In this document: piece after piece, positions 23,401 through 35,000 of the stretch | How the letters are laid out: every line of letters begins with the position of its first letter | Numbering within the stretch: the first letter of the stretch is position 1 | Origin: Amblyornis subalaris | Lineage: Eukaryota > Chordata > Aves > Passeriformes > Ptilonorhynchidae | DNA: 64,000 bases | Direction: 5' to 3' | Assembly: GCA_018881555.1 (NCBI GenBank) | Contig: JACAXG010000252.1 | Span: forward strand, 62,001-126,000 | Notes under the pieces: model-generated | What the model was told of the DNA's origin: nothing | Databases searched by the model: none | What the model saw: the letters and a program-made list of their open reading frames with translations, nothing else | Translations under genes and position numbers: made by a program

Positions 23401-23553
23401 CTGGGAGGCCATCACAGCCTTGAGGGAGGGCAGGAGGCGGGAGGGAGCTCACCTGAACGGCCTTGAGGCACTGGGCGCCTGCTTGGCCCTCCTGGGCAGG
23501 CAGCTCATCTCTGCCTGCAGGGGCCGGTGGCAGTGGCTGCAGAAGATGGTCAT
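20484..23553 (-). CDS. NPAS4L: bHLH-PAS transcription factor, NPAS4-like (NPAS4L, cloche family)
   Basis: Eight coding exons (5' to 3'): 23553-23453, 22884-22718, 22619-22483, 22297-22192, 22054-21808, 21541-21432, 21019-20890, 20787-20484. They total 1302 nt, 433 aa, with all phases consistent. The bHLH (residues 34-86) begins [18 protein letters not shown], nearly identical to NPAS4. The exon 1/2 junction splits the first Arg codon, as I recall for NPAS4. PAS-A spans about 98-165 ([20 protein letters not shown], then [13 protein letters not shown]). PAS-B spans about 230-333 ([20 protein letters not shown], then [14 protein letters not shown]). The tail is only about 100 residues, with an acidic patch (PEEAEDDAS), against about 450 in NPAS4. 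Such factors bind DNA as heterodimers with ARNT-class partners. Zebrafish npas4l/cloche drives blood and endothelial specification. I prefer NPAS4L to NPAS4 for its divergence, short tail and map position between KLHDC3 and RRP36. Start chosen at 23553; exon 1 is the least certain part. Confidence 0.88.
20823..20921 (-). repeat. 57-bp-period tandem duplication that copies the NPAS4L exon 7 splice donor
   Basis: The block 20880-20921, which holds the last codons of exon 7 and its donor (CTCAG|GTGAGCGGGG in minus-strand sense), recurs at 20823-20864. It is identical over 42 bp except for one N, with a period of 57 bp. The second copy supplies an equally good donor whose last exonic base would be 20833. 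Two Ns in the left copy mean the assembly is uncertain here. Confidence 0.8.
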
Positions 23554-23650
23554 GCTGCCGGGGCGGGGGTGGCCTGAAGCTGGCAGGGAACCGCTGCCTC
23601 CTTCGCCTCTGGCTGTGGCTGAACCTGCTGACCCTGCTGCTCCTGGCCTC

Positions 23651-23766
23651 CTTTTGTACCCTCCTGGGGTGCAGAGGCCAAGCCACTCACGGAGAGTTAC
23701 CTCTTGTGACGCAACTCCAAACAGCTCAGGGCTATTTTTAGAAGGCAGGCTGCTAAAAATAGCCCT
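23651..23766 (-). promoter_or_regulatory. NPAS4L: NPAS4L promoter region: inverted pair of MEF2 sites and a TATA-like element
   Basis: CTATTTTTAG at 23732-23741 and CTAAAAATAG at 23753-23762 are both perfect matches to the MEF2 consensus YTAWWWWTAR. With flanks they form a 14-bp perfect inverted repeat (23728-23741 and 23753-23766) around an 11-bp spacer. They lie about 180-215 bp upstream of the start codon. Between them and the start, minus-strand ggtacaaaag at 23651-23660 could act as a weak TATA box. A TGACGCAA (CRE/ATF-like) element lies at 23707-23714, and two TGATAA GATA-type sites lie further upstream at 24008-24013 and 24172-24177. Site identity is read from the sequence; activity is inferred. 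Confidence 0.55.
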
Positions 23767-26041
23767 TGCAGCCAGCTGCAATTTGAGAGGGGAAGTAATA
23801 AAAGGAAGCCAGGATCTTTAAAGCAAACCTGCTGCTCAGGAGGGGGCAGTGACAAAGGCAGCAGGGATCCCCCTGTGGGGCACACATCTGCCAGCTCCTG
23901 GCCCAGAGCTGCTGCCAGCCCAGCAGAATGTTCTGTGTCTGGTCTGCCTGCCTGGCAGCTGCTGTCCAGCATCACTGATGACTGAGCTGGGTGCTGGGAG
24001 AAGGAGCTGATAAGCCAAGAAAATGCACCGGAGACATCTGGACCNAGGTGGTAAGCAGTGTCCCATGCCCAGGCCTGCAGCAGGGCCCTGGCAGAGGGAA
24101 TTTAGGGCCACAGCACCCCTGAACTTAAGAGAACCCTTGAAGAGGAGTGGGGTAGCAGTGACTCCTCTCCCTGATAAGCCCCTTCTTTTCTTCCCAGAGG
24201 AGACTTCTCCCCACCAAAGGTTTGCTCTCCTAGAGGCAGCTGGCATGGGGTGCCGAGCCTTTCTGGGGCCATCCACTCGCTGCCCCAGAGATTGTGATTC
24301 TTCCCAGTGACAACCATCCATGGATCGAATTGAGAGAACTGGGGAGCCTTTGTGCTCATCACCACGTGACCCAGCCCAGGGACTCTGGGTGCTCAGAGGG
24401 TGTTTCCTGGCATCCTGCAAGGAGAGTAAGCTCGGTGCTTCAGTGCACGGCAAAAAAACTCCACCATTTATTTCACAGCTTNAGAGAGAGCCTGTGGCTG
24501 AGGCAGCTGATTGAGGAGGGGAGTTAGAGCTGCTGGATGACACAGGGGAGATGTTCACCCAAGTCCTCACAGGTAACCTGCAGGTGCCAAGGACCACAAA
24601 GGATGAGCCCAGGCTGGGGCTGCTGTCCCTCAGCCAGATGTGCTGTCACAGCACACTGTTTTCCTCCAGGCCACTGATGCTCATCACCTATCACGGTGAG
24701 GTGCTGCCAGCGTGTGAAGAACAAGCTCGTGTCGCAATTGTGGTGCCTTCTGTTCTCTTGCCACGGGGTTTTCACTGCTCTCACGCCACTCCTGACTGCT
24801 CCATTGTGCTTGAATTGGCCACCTCCGGCATGCCGAGGAGCCCAGGCACCTCTGCAAATTCATGCTGGATGAGCACTTGATCCTGGCTATGTGCCAGCCC
24901 TCAGGGCAGGGGAGACAGCCTGGGCCCTCTGCCACCCATTCCTGGCATGCAGCCACTACCATCTCAGCTGCCCCTGTGACTTTACATCCCAGGAAACACC
25001 CCGCGTGCTTTCCTAGCTTTCTCTGCACCAGCCCCACTACAGCTGCCACCGCAGCTCCTCTTCACATCAGACACTTCATGTCNGCAGGAAGGGGCTTGAG
25101 CACAGCCTTCTGTGCCACCCAGGAAGGCTGTCCCAGGCATCCCTCCACCTCCAGCCCTGAAGCAGGAAGCTACAGAGCATCCATGTACCTGAGGCAGCAC
25201 AGCCCAGGAGACATACCCCATTTTCCTTTTGTCCTCTTGCAGGACAGCACAAATCCGAGCAGGAGACAAGTACCCCAGGGCAGTGCTGCTGGGGGGGCCC
25301 AGCTTTCCTTCCCCACCCCAGGCAGGGCTGTGGCTCACATCAGCCACTGCCTGCTACTGCCACAAGCCACTANTAGCCTGCAGCTTCAGTGGAAAGCACC
25401 TGGTTCAGCCTCTCCCCTCTCACACCTTTTCTCCCCCAGTTCATCTGCTAGGACACACAGAAACCACGTCTGCCTCACCATTTATAAAACTCCCCCCAGT
25501 TGCTGTTTTACAATGGGAGCTGGGCAGAGCATCCAACTGGGCCCAGGCCCCCACACTGGGCTCAGGCTGGAGCTGGGGCCTGCCATTTAGTGCCAGGAAG
25601 CTTGTCAGTGCTGGCAGAAGCAGGTGTAGAGGTTCCNGCTCTCTTGAAACAATGCAGGAACAGTTCAGGTTGACCCTGACATCAACCCCAGGGCCATGGC
25701 TGGTGGTAAGAGTTGATTCAGGCCCTTGGAAAGTGGCCGGGGACCGGACAGCACAGCTGCAGTTCCACAGGCAAAGGGAAGGAAGGTGCTAGAGCCACCA
25801 GCAAGGAGAGGGGTCACAGCTGTGCTGTTGGGGCCAGCCAGTTTTTTTCCCCAGTGGCCAGCTCTGCCTGTCCACTCGTGCTGCCCGAAGTGTGACAAGG
25901 GCAGAGGGAGGCCTAGCTAGGGCAAGACAAACCGAGCTCACACATTCCTTGCTTGAAAGGGCTAAAAATTCATGCAGGCAGTGGAGCAAGAGGTCAGTAT
26001 GTGGAGGGGCAAGGGCAGGGTGATAGAAGGACGAGTTGTCT
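23767..26041. other. Interval between NPAS4L and KLHDC3, including the probable KLHDC3 3'UTR
   Basis: Both flanking genes are on the minus strand. The right part is likely KLHDC3 3'UTR. The left part is NPAS4L upstream sequence with the GATA-type motifs noted above. No exon-like protein segment or RNA gene was found. Confidence 0.5.
24467..24472 (-). terminator. KLHDC3: Candidate polyadenylation signal AATAAA of KLHDC3
   Basis: Plus-strand tttatt at this position reads AATAAA on the minus strand, 1.57 kb after the KLHDC3 stop codon. It is the first canonical signal I found in that direction. A TATAAA variant lies nearer, around 25480. The long 3'UTR this implies is not otherwise supported. 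Confidence 0.35.
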
Positions 26042-29000
26042 TCAGCCCTGGTTGGAGACAATGGGGCGGCTGATGGTGCTGTTTGTTGTCATGGCTGAGA
26101 GCTCCCATCTGCAACACACCAATAGGATACACTGAGAGAAAGCACAAACACAGTGCCCAGGGCTGGAGCAGCTTTGCTTCAAGTCNGCCTCAGCTATAGA
26201 CTCCAGCCCAGCCCGCCTCAAAGGTGCACAGTGCCAGGGGCCCCAAGCGGCCCTCAGCCAGGGCTGGAGCACCTCAAGGACAGGGAGCACCCACAGGGTG
26301 ACCTCCCAGCAAGGCACACCATACCTGATGTCATGGGGAAGGCAGGACTGGTCCAGGCTGTACTGAATCACTGCTAGCTTACACAGCGTCTTCAGACTGG
26401 GGCCTGTAAAAAGAAGACAGTCAGCTACAGCAGGCCTTGACTGCACACCATGGAGGCTCCAGCATCACACAATCAGGGCCAAAGGAAACAGGGCAGAGCA
26501 CCGCGGCCATCCCTCTGAGGGGCAAGGCAGAGTGCACACCAGGGACAGGCTGGGATGGTTTTCCGTGCTTCCACAAGAGGTCTGCATGCAGGAATGCATG
26601 AAGCATGGCTGCAGCTCTGGCTGCTCTGCCTTAAGCCAAGTACACAGGTCAGACACAGCTGTCTGGCTCCAGGACATGGCACCCAGAGCCATGTAGGGCA
26701 CAGTAGGATATGTCACAGCAGGGCCTGCTCACAGGGCACCTTGCAGCAAAAGGTACAGGCTGGGCAGGAAGTGCTCACGTACTGAAGTCGAGGATGTAGA
26801 GATCTGAGTGATCCATCAGGTCGAATTCATCGCCCATTCCCTCCTCTGGAGATGGGCTGCAGAAACCAAACACAGTGTGTCAGTCAGTGCCAAAATCCTT
26901 ATACACCAGCTAGCCAAGGGCTGAGCAAGTCCAGTAATGTTCCTGGCTTGCCTGTCCCACGCAGGGGCCCTCTGATCCCTCCTGCCCCTCTAATGCCCCC
27001 AGCAGCACCCAAAGTCATCACTCTCCCAGCTCCTTGCACAGTAGGCAGAGCTGCAGAGAACCAGGGAGCAGAAACACACACCACCTCCTCTGCAGGCCAT
27101 AGCAGGCGATGGGGGATCTGCCTCCTTTTCATGGATGACCATGGTGATTCCAGCCATGAGCCTCCCCCTTAGCTCACCTGTCCATCACTCCTGTTCTCAT
27201 GTAGTTAAGATTTATTGCAATTATTTCAGCTTGGCCACTGAGATGCTGTATGAGTGTAGAGAAAGCAGCTAGGAAACATCTGCATGGCAGGGCAAGCACA
27301 GATATTTCTCAGCCTGATTTAGGAATCACTTTGGACTCCAGCCACAGCTGGAGTGGTTGTGCCAAAATGGGGATGGCATTTCAGAAGATTGTAACTGAGC
27401 ACTGAGCAGTGCAGCAGTCTTTTTAAACCAACTCGAGTTTGCTGATACTCCCATCTGATGTTGGTCCTGGAATGCTAATGAGGAACTACAACTTTAGGCA
27501 TTTCTAGGGAATAGACAGTCTCACCTATGGTTTCCTGCCTCTGTGGTCTTGATGGAACAACCAAAGCATCTGAGAGACTGGACACTACATCTCCTAGCAC
27601 AGAGAGACCAGCCTGTGCTGGAACACGGGAAAGCACTCCCATGGCTGATGGTTATTTGGAGAATTTGAAAGAAAGGAAAGGTGTTTTAAGTCCTGCTTTG
27701 GTTTGTGACAAACCAACTTAGTGTGCCCTCATTGCTTAGCTGGAACTGACCTCATGCAGTGACTCCTCACCCCAGTGTCACTCGTTTCCCCACCTATGAC
27801 CCACTAAGCTTCACATCTTATGTGACATGAGGCAGTACCTGCCCCTCCAGGTTCCCATACCCCCAGGCCAAACTGCAGTGCACAGCTCACTGCTGGCAGA
27901 GACCTGTTGCTGATGGGACCCATCTGCCCGGATACAGGCAAGAGCCCTTTAATTCCACCTCATGTGCTTACCACACCACAATCTAATCTCACATCCACGT
28001 CACAGGAAACCCTAGACCATCCCTTATCTATCAAAGGAAAGCCAGCAGGCACTACGTCTGTGGTTTTAATCACCAGAAGGCAAGTAACAGGGTAAGCTTG
28101 GAGTTCAAGACCAGGAGAGCTGCAGCTCCCAGGCAGGAGGGTGCAGGGCATGCCTTTGCCAGCCAGAGTCCAGCAAAACTGCTCATTCCAGCTGCAAAAC
28201 AACTCACCCTGCATTCAGTGACAGCCCCTATTCCCTCACCAGAGCCAGGCATTTCTAAGCCTTGTCAGGGAAAACAGTCTCAAGCCAAATCTGGATCATC
28301 ATCTCTTCAGCTAAACTCTGTTTTATAGCATTCCTTCACTCCCTCCTTCTTCCTTGTGGATGGTTTCTGCACACTGAAGTGCTGGTGGGTTTGGGAGGAA
28401 ACCAGACCATGGCCACAACCGTGGCACAGCTAATGGGAACACNACGCTTCCCGATCCCTTAAACAGGACACAAGCGATGGTTTGCTTCTGGCCACAGTGA
28501 GGGACCACAGCTGGNGCAAAAAGATCGGGCTCTGGGTAGGACTACCAAAGAAACAAAGCTTTTGGATGCCACAGGAGCAAGCAGCCTGCAGAAGTGCCTC
28601 TTCAGCAGTCTACAGGATGTGTGAATCCTGGAAGGGCAGGCAGGACACAAAGGGGTTTTGCCGGCCCATCCCCCAGTGCCGCTCCCTAGAAAGCTGAGCC
28701 TGCCGGCTCATCCTCTGAGAATCCCTGCTGGATAGCCCGTGCTGTGCGACCCCTCCCCCTTCCCAGCCAGGGGAGCACAGGTCAGGAGGCAGACCACTGG
28801 GAGTTCTCCATTACAACGACTTCCTGGAAAACTTCTTATCTCGCCAGGCAGCTCCAGAATACACCTGATAACTGTTACAGGAAGCGAGCACGGTTCCACC
28901 CCCTCCTCCCACTTCCCCAGCCTGCAAGACCCTCCCTCCAGTTCAAGCAGGCTGCATTCCTGGCTGCCAGGAGCTCTTCCTAGCCCACACTAGTGCTGAT

Positions 29001-32000
29001 GAACGACTTAAGAAACGAGCTGAATTCTGAAGTGGTTCAGTGTAGGCAACAAGGCACTGCTGCATTATTGGCTGGCAAGGGTGGACCTAACTCCAAAAAG
29101 CTGGTGTCAAATTTGTTGTGGTTTGCTAGCATTTCCTAGGAGTGCCAAGGCTTAACATCAGAGTTCAGCTGCTGCTGTAACACAAATCTAACACATCACA
29201 GCATCTGGGACCACTCAAAACTCCCATAAAGCCCTACCAAGCCTTCTGCTGCACCGAGCAGCACCCAGTATCATTTGAGGAGACCGGATAAACTCAGCAC
29301 CTCTGCATTCCCTCAGTCACATGGACATCTTACACCTAAGCACAGACCCCCAGAAGCCCTGGAACCTGAAGGCCCTTCACCCCATCACGCACTGATATGG
29401 TCAGGCCATCAGCAGAACCTGTCCTGCCTGATCCTCTGCCCCGACCTGGCTTCAGAAGCATCCCCAAAAAGCCACTGTCAGGATCCCAGAGAAAGCCCCA
29501 AAGCTTTTCAAACCACGTGGAGGGCTGAAAGCATTTAAGATGTCTCTGCAAGGTAGACACTGGCAAGCAGGACTGTGCTCCAGAGCTGCAATTTGTCATT
29601 CCAGACAGCAAAGAGTGTGTCCTGGTGATAGGCCACTTCCTTTCTTTTAGCAGCTGTTAAGGCTCTTGGCCACATCCAGCTGCCCTGCACCCTGACAGCA
29701 TCACTTCCAGTGTTTGACAGCTAAATCCATAACACCAGATCCCTCTTGTGAAGGGAAATGTTGCTAAGGAACACTGGCACAGAAGGGAACATCATCTTGT
29801 CATGTGTGTAGGCTCCTCAAACAGCTCCCAGCTGAGCTACCCCACTGCAACTTGGCAGCAGAACCCACACTTGCCAATGGAACAAAGAAACTCTGGTGGG
29901 AGAAGCAGGGCAGCAAACAGGCAAAGATAAGTCAGTCTGAGGTCTGGTATAGCACAGCAGGCTGAGATATGTGTCCTTCTGACAGATCTCCTCCCTTATC
30001 CGCACCACCTTTTTCACAGAAAGCCTGAGCACTGCACAACCCCTCCTGAATAGCCTGTTACACCCTTCTGTNTCCACATGTACAAGACAGCTTGTCACTG
30101 GATGCTTTACCAGCTTACATGACACCTTCAGTCTCTTCCATGGCCTTTTTCCAGAGGAGCCCTAAGGTACATGGTTACTTAAAATTGTCAGAGAGACAGA
30201 CACTTGCCATGTGCCTCTGAAGTCCATCTGATACAGCATGGGACAGAGTGTGAAGGCACACTGTGCTGAAGGGAATGGCAAAGCATCTCACAGAGCCACT
30301 TCACACAACTCACCTGGTACCTCCAAAGAGGATGATTTTGTCCCCCACTCTGCAGCAGCATTGCCGGCGGCGAGGACATGGCCCTTTTCCCTTGGGTTCA
30401 ATCTTCCTCCAAGAAAGAGAAACTAACAGGAGGAAAAGAGTGCACCAGCTTGTCACAAGAGCCTGGCCAAGATCAGCTATAAGCAGGTTATGAATTTAAA
30501 CAGATCACAGGAAAACCAGAGGCTCACCACCCCACAGACACCAACTAGCCAATATCCACCCTCTCCCTTGACCTCTCACTAGTGGCAAAATGATGCACTT
30601 CTATGAGGTTGTTACCCAAGTGTCCCTTAGATGCCAGTCACAGCCCTGGAGCTCTGCCTGCTGAGACAGGAGTTGCAGGTCATATCATAGAATGGNTTGG
30701 GTTGGAAGGGACCTTAAAGATCATCTTGTTCCAACCCCCTGCCAGGGGCACGGACACCTTGCACTAAACCAGGTTGCTCAAAGGCCCATCAAGGCCTTTC
30801 ACTTGCAAAGCCTGAGCACCAGGACCCACAGGCTGCCACGGCAGCAGGTCTGACATCATAGAGCTGCACAGGGCAGAGAGAGCTGCAGGAGCAGACAGGC
30901 AGCCTCCATCCCCCAGAACCTGCTGCGGTGGGGATCCGGAGGAGGGAGATCCAGGAACCAGCTCCATCTGCTGGCAGGCTGCGATCTCAGAGCACCCTGG
31001 CAGACCTGCATCAGCTGCTGGGACAGCTCGGCTGCGGGAGGAGGGCGTGGGGAACTGAACCAGGTGGAGACAGCAGCCTTTGTTCTTACTGCTCTCTGTG
31101 GCAAGGATGCTGGGGGGTGACAATGCACACTGAAACCTGCAGGAGCTCTGACACTAGCTCATGGATCAGCTTGGGGAGCAGTAGGTTGGCTGCTCTCAGG
31201 TAACTTTACTGTGCAAAGCAATTAGCAAACAAAATCAGTGTAACGACTGCAAGAAGTGTCTGAGGACCCCAAAACAGCTCACAGTTGACTGATATTCAGG
31301 GTACCAGCTGAAGAACCACACCTTCTGCTGCACAGTTTGAGCTGGTACCAAGAGATGGTGATCCTGCAGCTCAAGTTGAATGGTTTACCCAGCTATAGTC
31401 TCTCCCTCCCCTAACCCTATTGCTTCCCCATATTTTCGCTTCTGCCAGTACTTTTGCATATTTACGAACAAGACGAAGTTTTTCCAATGAAATACATCTT
31501 TCAGCAATACCTCCTTTTCCACTTTCTAACTGAGATTTGGAAACATCCTGAGGAGGAACAGGCACAGCAGCAAGTTGCTGTCAGAAGAGCCATTCCCCCC
31601 AAGCAGTATTCCATGGACATTATGTTCCTCTGAGCACTCACATGCCTGAGGGCCTGGACCACTACCACTGCAACAAGTTTAAAGCATAAATACCTGGATT
31701 GAATTTCCAGAGGTCATGGAAGTGTCTGTTCAGGCGTGCATTGTAGCCACCAAATACATATAGTTCCCCATTGTAGCTGACTGTAGGGAGTAAGCAGAGA
31801 CATCAGAGGGCCACCCAGCAGGTCCCTGACCCAACATCAAACACACAGCAAAGTGGTGCTGGTTGTCCACCTTTGCTTACACCACCTTCACGTGCAGTGT
31901 GGTGTGCAAGGCTTTTCGGCGGGCAGCAGCTTTCCACAGAAACTGGGCTTTGTGCACCCCTTGCCAACCCACAGAGCCACCCAGCAGACCAAACACCCCT

Positions 32001-35000
32001 TCTAAGGCAGGCAGAAATTTCCTTCCACCATCATCCACCCTCAGCAGAGCCACACTCACAGGCTGAATGGCTCCGCCGGCCTTCAGGAAGCACGGGAGTG
32101 GGAGGGGAGTCCAGCCAGGAGTTGGTTTCTGTATCAAATACTTTAATGCGGTTACAGTAGATCTCATTGTTGGAGTGAAATGGCCCAAAACGATCAGCTC
32201 TGCCACCAAATACATACATCTTTGTTCCAATGATGGTGGCTGAATGGAAGTCTCTCCAGCGAGCTGGAGTACCCTGAAGGACAGAGTAAAGAACAAAGAC
32301 AACAGAAAGAATGCAGATTACCCAGGGATATGACACATCTTAATGGAGAAGTTGAGCGGTTGCCTTCTCCTGGAGAACTTCCCATCCTGCAGATCCCAGC
32401 CACACCAGCCAGAAGCTGAGACAAGCATGGGCAGCTACCCCAGAGAACAGCAGATGCAAGACTTCCTCCACAAACCAGAGTAAAAAGCAGACACTGACCT
32501 TGGCAGAGATTAAGGTCCACGTCATGTTTGTGGTGTCCAATTTATGGATATCATTTGAAAAGCAGTCAGCCTGGAAGACAGACAAGCAGCCTGGTCACAT
32601 CCAGCCCCAGGAAGGATGCTGTCCTACAGACCTGGAGCATCTCTTTGGAGTCAGTATTTCCTAAGAGACAAGGTGCTTGCCCCAAAATGTCAGGCAGCAC
32701 ACTTATCACATAACAAAAGGAAGGCAAAGCCCATGTCTTCTCAAAGGTGTCCTGTCTCTTCCTGCAGCTTTCCCATTTATTTGGTGCTCAGTTCCTCCCC
32801 CAAAGGCTGTCCTACACACAACACATTCATGGCAGGAACCTGCCTCCTCTCCATGTAGCAGCAGAAGAAAGAGGCACTAGCAGGACAGTCAAACTGGCTC
32901 TGCTAAGGCCACCTAACGAGATGCAGAAGCTAAGATTACTTCTGGGAAGCTGAACATCCAGGAGCAAATACACTCTGGGTTCTGAGGCCCTACAAAACCC
33001 ATCTACTAGCTGCCTGGAAGAGATTGCATTCACACAAACAATGTGGACTCCTGCTCTTCCAGGAAGGTAGAAAGCAGCAAGACAGCCAGAGGCCTATTTG
33101 GTCTTGGTTAAAAANAAGACACATCTGAACTGCTCCTGCTGCTGTAGTCAGTAGCATGGATTCAGCATGCTATCGTCCTCAGAAAAGAGGGAATAACCCA
33201 GAGATGGCTGTAACAGCCCCAGCTTTCTTCCAAATAAACATATGTGATTTTGTACAGCTTTTCTGGAGCCTGGTGACAGGCTGAAATTATATTTACCCAC
33301 TTCTTAAGATCAGAGCATAAGGATTTGCTCAAAAGAGCATTAGGCACACTGACAGCTATTGCAGGATGAACTTTGGCTCAAGGTATTCTTAATGGGAAGG
33401 CAACCAAGCGTTTGCTGAAGGCAATCAGCAAGATGTCAGAGTAGGCAGTGACTACAGGGAACATGCACCAGACTAGGGCAAAACCTCACAANACCACTGC
33501 AGAGAGTGATTTTTCTGGCTCATTTCTGAGCCAAATTAATCTAAATGTAGATCAATACATATTTATCAAAAATGCTGTGTATTTATCTATCTAAATTTGC
33601 CTGAGAAATTAGCCAGAAAAAAAANTTATATTTTTACCTCTTTATGGTAAATATGTTTTGTGAAAGTTAAACAAAGTCCACCATTTTTTGGTCTTGCTTT
33701 TCCAATCATCTTCTCCACAAAACAATTAGNGCAACCTAGGTATTAATGCCACAACTTTGCTAAGTTACGAAATGAGAGTGACTGTGAATACAAATATGCC
33801 CCCGTGTCCTGCCTCTATCAGCGTCCTGGGTATCAACACTCTCTTTCCCAAGGGCTCACCAATTAATAGTTACAGAGACTACTCACCAGCTGTTCATAGC
33901 CTCCAAAGATAAACATGCTCTTTGCCAGGACACACGCTGAGTGCCCATCTCTTGCCCCTGGGACCATTCCAGATACCTTTGGCGTGAACCACTTGTGCGT
34001 GTCTGAAACAAAACAAGAGGCAGTGCTGAGAAAACACAGTAGGTGTTGGGGTGGGATAGCTCTATTACTACTGTTCCTAATTTCCAAGGCAGAAATCCTT
34101 CTCTCTTTNTCACACAGCACCTGCTCTGCCAGAGAGGTTGCAAGCTTCTTCAGGCAAGGCTACCTGCCTGAGTCTCCACAGAGGGGCGCAGTGACAGAGG
34201 TCTCAGCCTCCGGGCACGGCCACCGACTGCCAGACCTGACAAAGAGCTCACATGTTAAGTGTGAGTAGTACAGCACTGCTTGAGCGATGTTATTTTTACT
34301 GAATCTCTTGCAAAGTGCACTTGTGAGTCACTTATCAACTCTGCATTTACAGTTTCAATGACAATGAAGCAATAATACTAAGTGGCTCAACTGACCTCAT
34401 GGCATGGAGACGCTCAGTAACTGAGCATGACTGAGGAAAAACAGCTCTCAAACCCAGACAGAAGTCACTTAAGCACAAGCTCTCCATGTTAACTGCTGTG
34501 CACACCCCCACCTCTGCAGTGCAGCTCTCCCTGTCTTATCTGCTCCACTTGTTACATTCTCACCCCCTCTTCAAGGGGATCCTTCCTCACTTTCCAGCCT
34601 TCACAGTGCCCCCCGTGAGCCTGCACCAGCCAGATTCAGTCCCTTAGCCTGCACAATCCAGGGGTTAGCTTGATTTAGAAGATGACTTAAAATCCAGACA
34701 GAGTTATTCCCCATGCCAGGGCAACACAGAGCCAACCAGCAACTCGCTGCCAAGTGCAAATAGGCACCTGCCCCATGAGCTCTGAGAGGCACAGATAAGC
34801 CTCAAGGCTGCAGGAGACATTCTCCCCACCCTCCCTAACTGCTGCTGGCTGCCAAAAGCAGTGCTTATTTCAGAAAGTTGTAGCACTGGAGCCAAAGCAT
34901 GAGGATAACTTCTCCGGACTTGGCCTGCAGACGTAACTGTCCACCTATGCTCCATCTGGCACCACACCAAGGGTCTTGCAAGGTCAGCAGAATCCCTGGG

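Noticed and set aside
23554..23781. An in-frame ATG at 23781 giving a longer NPAS4L N-terminus
   Set aside because: The added segment runs through the paired MEF2 sites and the TATA-like element and has no similarity to the family. It is more likely promoter or 5'UTR.
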